From Bacteroidales bacterium UBA1182 (GTDB lineage: Bacteria; Bacteroidota; Bacteroidia; Bacteroidales; Bacteroidaceae), in assembly GCA_002310015.1 (NCBI GenBank), contig DBYQ01000058.1, positions 1 to 63,380 on the forward strand: a DNA stretch of 63,380 nt, written 5' to 3'. The translations under genes and the position numbers were made by a program. Shown in pieces: positions 59,320 through 63,380 of this stretch. The notes beneath the pieces were generated by a model. That model searched no databases and was not told the origin of the DNA. It was given only the letters and a program-made list of their open reading frames with translations. Position 1 is the stretch's first letter; each line of letters opens with the position of its first letter.

Positions 59320-61862
59320 CCTAAATCTACGACTGTAATGCCATGGCCGCCAAACTGTATATGCTCGTCATGATAATCTTTGACGGCAGGTACAGTATGC
59401 AGATACTGGCGTATCAGGTTGCGCAGTATGCCGTTACCGGTGCCATGAAGGATACGCACGCGGCTCATGCCTATAAGCGTGGCGTCATCAATAAAGTGCA
59501 TCACAGTCTGGATAGCCTCATCACCACGCATACCACGTACGTCAATATCCGGTTTGAAAGCCAGTTTACGGTTGTATATGTCATCGTGGGTCTGCTTGCT
59601 TACGTATGTAGCGGAACGCACATCCTGCGTCTTTACGGCCTCGGCAGGCTCCAGACGGTTAGCCTTTACTATGCTGGTAATATGCCCGAAAGCTACCGTA
59701 ATGTCATTCTTATTGATTGAAATCACATCACCAACCTGAGTCTGACCGATAAGACGGACTGTGTCACCAATTTTGAATGACTGCTTGGGGGAACTCTTTA
59801 ATTGAGAATTGAGAGTTGAGAATTGAGAATTATCTGAATTATCTGAATTCTGTGCTGATTCCAGCTTCTGGTGGTGCAGGGCTTTGTCACGTTTGCGCTG
59901 TTCACGGCGTTCCTGACTCTGACGGATGCGCTCCATCTTACGCTGTATCTTGAGCTCCTCCTCGCTGTTCTGACGGTCATCAAGAGTATCCTTGAACTCT
60001 GTAAGTTCCTGGCGGGCCAGACGGGTAAGTTCCTTATCGGCCTGAGCCTCCTTGATGGTGCGAATGGTATTCTCAATCATGGCGTTGGAGTCCTGGATAA
60101 GCTGATCAGCCTTCTCCTTGGCTTCACGGATGATTGATTTACGTTCCTTTTGCAGTGATTCCAGCTCCTGACGGTGCTGTTCTATCTGCTGATCCAGCTG
60201 TTTTTCAAGCTGATGCACGTTCTGACGTTTGTTTTCCCAGTAACGCTTGTCGCGGACAATATCCTGCAGGTACTTGTCGGCATTAACGTAATCGCGTCCT
60301 ACAATCTGTGTGGCATCCTCAATGACATCCTCAGGAAGACCGATCTTGCGGGCTATCTCAACGGCAAATGAGCTGCCGGGATTACCTATTTGCAATATAT
60401 ATAGCGGCTGCATGAGATGACGGTCATAGAGCATGGCACCGTTACGTATGCCATCATTGCCATCAGCAAAGTGCTTGAGATTCTGATAATGTGTTGTTAT
60501 TATGCCAAATACGCGGTTGCGATTGAAACGTGCCAGAACAGCCTCAGCTATTGCGCCGCCAATGCCCGGCTCCGTTCCGCTTCCAAACTCATCTATAAGA
60601 ATGAGGCTGCGGTTATCGGCATTCTTAAGCATATTCTTCATGTTAAGCAGATGGCTGGAGTAGGTGCTCAGGTCATCATCTATGCTCTGCTCATCACCTA
60701 TATCAATGAATATGCTCTTGAATATGCCTGCGTGGCTGTTGGGACGCATCGGAACAGGTATTCCGCATTGGAGCATGTACTGCAGAAGGCCTACAGTCTT
60801 AAGACAGACGGATTTACCGCCTGCGTTGGGGCCCGATATAAGCAGTATGCTATTCTTGGAGTCAAGGTCTATGTCCAGTGGAACCACCGTCTTGTCATGT
60901 TTGGCAAGAGACTGCTTTAACAGCGGATGCACGGCCTGTACCCAGTCAACCATCGTCTTGCGTTCAAGAATGGGCTTACAGGCGTCAAAATCAAGAGCAA
61001 GGCGGGCTTTGGCACGTATGAAATCAATCTTGGCCATGAATCCGTATGATTCAAGTATGGACGGAATCTCCGGGCGTATGCTGTCTGTAAAAGAGATAAG
61101 GATACGTGTGACCTCACGCTTTTCATCGGCCTCAAGTTCACGTATGCGGTTATTGGCCTCAACAACCTCCTCAGGCTCGATGAAAACGGTCTTGCCCGAT
61201 GCCGATTCATCATGTACTATACCGCGTATCTTACGCTTTAATCCGGGCGCTACGGGCAGCACCAGACGGCCGTCACGCATGGTTGGAGCGGCATCTTTGT
61301 CAACTACACCGTCTGTCTGCGCCTGACGCAAAATGCTGTTCAGGATACGTGATATGCTGAAAGATGTGTTGGCCAGATCCATGCGGATGCGGTATAGTTC
61401 CGGTGATGCATTGTCCTTAAGCTTGCCGAACTTGGTAAGTATGCGGGCTATCCCTTGGGTAATAGTGGGGAATACAGCCACGCTGTCAGCAAGTTCCGTC
61501 AGATTGGGGTAGAGACCCTGGTTATCCTCCTTGGAGAGGAACTCCACAATGCCGCTTATTGTCTCAAGTGAGCGCCATAAACCAAGCAGTTCAGCCTCAT
61601 CAAGCCATGTGCCCATAACTTTGATGCGGGCCAGAGCCTCACGAAGGTCATGGTAGTTCTGATCAGGAAATGATTTGCCTTCAGTGAGTATCCTGACAAA
61701 CTCCATTGTCTCATCAAGAGCTTTTTCAATGGGCCCATAATCGGTCTGAAACTGCATTTCCTCAACCTGTTGCACGCCAAGCGGACAGATGCAACGGTCT
61801 GCAAGCATCTGCCTTATCTCATCAAAACCGGTCTTATGTTCAAAATTGTCAGGATAAATCAT
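59316..61862 (-). CDS. mutS2: MutS2 / RqcU-type Smr-domain ATPase
   Basis: An 848-residue homologue of MutS without the mismatch-binding domain. It suppresses recombination or splits collided ribosomes, depending on the organism studied. Core and clamp regions are followed by Walker A LLISGPNAGGKSVCLKT, Walker B region LILIDEFGSGTEPGIGGA and FGIITTHYQNLK, a long coiled coil (about 520-660), a KOW-like segment (IGDTVRLIGQTQVGDV) and a C-terminal Smr domain (DVRGMRGDEAIQTV, RILHGTGNGILR). Between the coiled coil and the KOW-like part the linker is heptamer-derived (NSQFSTLNSQLKSS, about residues 678-690). Confidence 0.94.
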   Translation of the reverse strand: MIYPDNFEHKTGFDEIRQMLADRCICPLGVQQVEEMQFQTDYGPIEKALDETMEFVRILTEGKSFPDQNYHDLREALARIKVMGTWLDEAELLGLWRSLETISGIVEFLSKEDNQGLYPNLTELADSVAVFPTITQGIARILTKFGKLKDNASPELYRIRMDLANTSFSISRILNSILRQAQTDGVVDKDAAPTMRDGRLVLPVAPGLKRKIRGIVHDESASGKTVFIEPEEVVEANNRIRELEADEKREVTRILISFTDSIRPEIPSILESYGFMAKIDFIRAKARLALDFDACKPILERKTMVDWVQAVHPLLKQSLAKHDKTVVPLDIDLDSKNSILLISGPNAGGKSVCLKTVGLLQYMLQCGIPVPMRPNSHAGIFKSIFIDIGDEQSIDDDLSTYSSHLLNMKNMLKNADNRSLILIDEFGSGTEPGIGGAIAEAVLARFNRNRVFGIITTHYQNLKHFADGNDGIRNGAMLYDRHLMQPLYILQIGNPGSSFAVEIARKIGLPEDVIEDATQIVGRDYVNADKYLQDIVRDKRYWENKRQNVHQLEKQLDQQIEQHRQELESLQKERKSIIREAKEKADQLIQDSNAMIENTIRTIKEAQADKELTRLARQELTEFKDTLDDRQNSEEELKIQRKMERIRQSQERREQRKRDKALHHQKLESAQNSDNSDNSQFSTLNSQLKSSPKQSFKIGDTVRLIGQTQVGDVISINKNDITVAFGHITSIVKANRLEPAEAVKTQDVRSATYVSKQTHDDIYNRKLAFKPDIDVRGMRGDEAIQTVMHFIDDATLIGMSRVRILHGTGNGILRNLIRQYLHTVPAVKDYHDEHIQFGGHGITVVDLG
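59800..59833 (-). repeat. Heptamer tract in frame inside mutS2
   Basis: TTGAGAA/TTGAGAG units (plus strand) translated on the minus strand as SQFSTLNSQL. A further short direct repeat, TTATCTGAA, follows at 59830-59847 (NSDNSDNS). Confidence 0.85.
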
Positions 61863-61873
61863 GTAAGAATCTG

Positions 61874-63232
61874 TTATTCAAACAATAATCTGATATTGCT
61901 TACACCTGTACGGTTGTGTAACCAATGCTTGATCAGTTCTACATCGGGCTCATCCTCCATATCTTCCTTGAAGGACATGATACAGAGATATATGGTGTCA
62001 GTAGGAGCACCGTCAATATCGTATGAGATGTGCCGTTGCAGCGACATTTCTTTTATCTGCGGAACAAATATGCCAAGCTCACGTGACATGCTGCTTACTG
62101 CAAGGGTATCGGCAGTACGTATGGATGACAACTGCTCCTGCAGGCGTGATATCTGGCGGTTCTTCTCGTTCAGCATTTCCGTATAGTTGCTCTGCAGGGC
62201 CGTAATGGCTATCCCGCCATCCTCCTGATTGGCCTGACGCACCACCAGGTCCACCTTGGGCAGATGGTAAACGCTTGACATCTGGCCACGGATATTGTTT
62301 ACCACATTCTCTGACAGAGGTTCGCCAAACAGACGTACTTCTATGACTGATTGCTTTTTACGTCCGGTTTTATATTGGGCCGATGACTCAACCACAAACG
62401 TGTTGTCATAATTGAAAGCCTCATCGACAAAGTGTTTGTAGTTGGCCTCAAAAGCGGATCTCTGTATGATTGAAATAGCAATCAGGATACTGGGGAATGT
62501 TACAAGAACAATGATTGAAATCATGATGCTCTTGAGTTTCTTGAGCTTAAGCGGCTCCAGCTCACCAATCATCTGGAATTTCATTACTCTGGTAACTATG
62601 AATGATGCCAAAGCAATAAAAATGGAGTTGATGGTAAAAAGATACAAGGCACCCAGCATGAATTTGAACTGGAATGTGGCCAGGCCATAGCCTACGGTGC
62701 AGAGTGGGGGCATAAGAGCTGTTGCAATGGCCACACCCGGAATTACTGTACCGGTACGATCCTTACGTGTCTGTGCTACCATTCCTGCCAGACCGCCAAA
62801 CAGGGCGATAAGAATATCGTAAGTAGTAGGCTGGGTACGTGCCAACAGCTCGCTCTGCGTTGATGAAATTAGCGGCAGGGTAAAGAATATGGCCGATGTC
62901 ACCAAACTTACTACAATCATTATAAGGAAGTTGCGCAGGGATTCCTTAAGCAGGTTGAAATCAAATACTCCCATTGAATAACCCATACCGATTATAGGAC
63001 CCATAAGTGGGGATATGAGCATGGCGCCGATGATTACGGCCGTAGAGTTTGTGTTCAAGCCGAGAGAAGCAATGAATATGGCGAATATGAGAACCCAAAG
63101 GTTTGTGCCACGTATCATTATTCCCTTATGCACATTGGAGTTAACCTCTTCCTGTGATGCGGCATCAGCTCCAAGAGCGAATCTCTCCAGAACTCTATGT
63201 TTAATGAATTCGATTACCTTGTTTTTGTCCAT
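61874..63232 (-). CDS. DUF389 membrane protein
   Basis: A 452-residue protein: a cytoplasmic N-terminus (KVIEFIKHRVLERFALG), then DUF389 with about six membrane helices (WVLIFAIFIASLGLNTNSTAVIIGAMLISPLMGPIIGMG; FLIMIVVSLVTSAIFFTLPLI; ILIALFGGLAGMVAQ; GVAIATALMPPLCTVGYGLA; LGALYLFTINSIFIALASFIV; IMISIIVLVTFPSILIAISI) and a large soluble C-terminal part with a coiled coil (EMLNEKNRQISRLQEQL). The ISPLMGP and ALMPPLCTVG motifs are typical of the family, whose function is unknown. A TTACTTTG-like box on the minus strand lies near 63262-63269. Confidence 0.9.
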   Translation of the reverse strand: MDKNKVIEFIKHRVLERFALGADAASQEEVNSNVHKGIMIRGTNLWVLIFAIFIASLGLNTNSTAVIIGAMLISPLMGPIIGMGYSMGVFDFNLLKESLRNFLIMIVVSLVTSAIFFTLPLISSTQSELLARTQPTTYDILIALFGGLAGMVAQTRKDRTGTVIPGVAIATALMPPLCTVGYGLATFQFKFMLGALYLFTINSIFIALASFIVTRVMKFQMIGELEPLKLKKLKSIMISIIVLVTFPSILIAISIIQRSAFEANYKHFVDEAFNYDNTFVVESSAQYKTGRKKQSVIEVRLFGEPLSENVVNNIRGQMSSVYHLPKVDLVVRQANQEDGGIAITALQSNYTEMLNEKNRQISRLQEQLSSIRTADTLAVSSMSRELGIFVPQIKEMSLQRHISYDIDGAPTDTIYLCIMSFKEDMEDEPDVELIKHWLHNRTGVSNIRLLFE

Positions 63233-63355
63233 ATTATAAATACTGGTAATTTATTTTTCTGCAAAGTAATCAAAAAAGTTGGATAGTGTTTGCTGTTTCC
63301 AAAAAAAATATCCACCTTTGCACCGCTCAAACGGAGAGAAAGCCGCGATGAGTAT

Positions 63356-63380
63356 GGAAGGATGGCAGAGTGGTCGAATG
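63356..63380 (+). tRNA. tRNA-Ser, 5' part (runs off the window)
   Basis: GGAAGGATGGCAGAGTGGTC begins a class II tRNA: 7-base acceptor strand GGAAGGA, T8-G9, then a GCAGAG...D-loop start as in Bacteroidetes tRNA-Ser. The anticodon is beyond the window, so the isoacceptor is unknown. A weak promoter-like CACCTTTG is at 63313-63320. Confidence 0.75.

Overview
The window reads as chromosome from a Bacteroidales bacterium (Bacteroidaceae/Prevotellaceae-like; the genus cannot be told from the sequence alone). The signs are the Bacteroidetes -7 promoter box TAnnTTTG in front of many genes, a FeoA-FeoB fusion, DUF4249 and SusC-like outer-membrane proteins, a hybrid two-component system (HTCS), a cambialistic-type superoxide dismutase and a C11 peptidase lipoprotein.

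Layout. 1-3.9 kb: end of superoxide dismutase, Bcp peroxiredoxin, an MGMT-type alkyltransferase, a phytase-like lipoprotein and SerB. 3.9-6.3 kb: a hypothetical protein, a uracil-DNA-glycosylase-like protein and a REP-associated tyrosine transposase (RAYT). 6.3-12.6 kb: ManA, ManC, a large SLBB export protein and a Wzz-like protein. 12.8-24.2 kb: an adenylate kinase-cupin fusion, a GMP synthase without glutaminase domain, a four-helix-bundle protein, an Lrp regulator divergent from metY-metA, FeoAB with its small partner, an Xaa-Pro peptidase and a DUF3108 protein. 24.4-35.9 kb: secreted and envelope proteins (Gly-rich protein; M3 peptidase/TonB receptor/DUF4249 operon; beta-helix/PepSY/C11 operon; GH3 glucosidase). 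36-44.6 kb: methyltransferase, acyl-ACP thioesterase, a Wza-Wzc-CpsB operon and a lipid operon. 45-47.3 kb: the DUF39/NIL-ferredoxin/UPF0280 sulfur cassette. 47.5-58.3 kb: GH115, Gly-rich protein, CotH protein, SGNH hydrolase and HTCS, a likely glucuronoxylan-related group. 58.4-63.4 kb: endonuclease IV, MutS2, a DUF389 protein and the start of a tRNA-Ser.

The most striking content is two repeat systems. (1) Twenty-eight copies of a 27-nt imperfect palindrome (core GGGGTCTGACCCC or close variants), concentrated around the RAYT: 20 of the 28 lie in the first 8.7 kb. The outer stem changes in a compensatory way between copies. The palindrome is usually extended to TGATAC...GTATCA or TAGTAC...GTACTA, so each end carries a stop codon. 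At least seven genes end on this REP-borne stop, and copies also lie in frame inside ManC (two), in the FeoA-FeoB linker (an inverted pair), at the N-terminus of ManA and at the C-terminus of the Xaa-Pro peptidase. (2) Elements bounded by 7-bp repeats (TTGAAAA/TTGAGAA) that sit immediately after stop codons, mostly between convergent genes. One type carries a terminator-like hairpin whose stem covaries between copies. These repeats give several proteins a shared C-terminal Ile-Glu-Asn, interrupt MutS2 in frame and bracket the four-helix-bundle gene.
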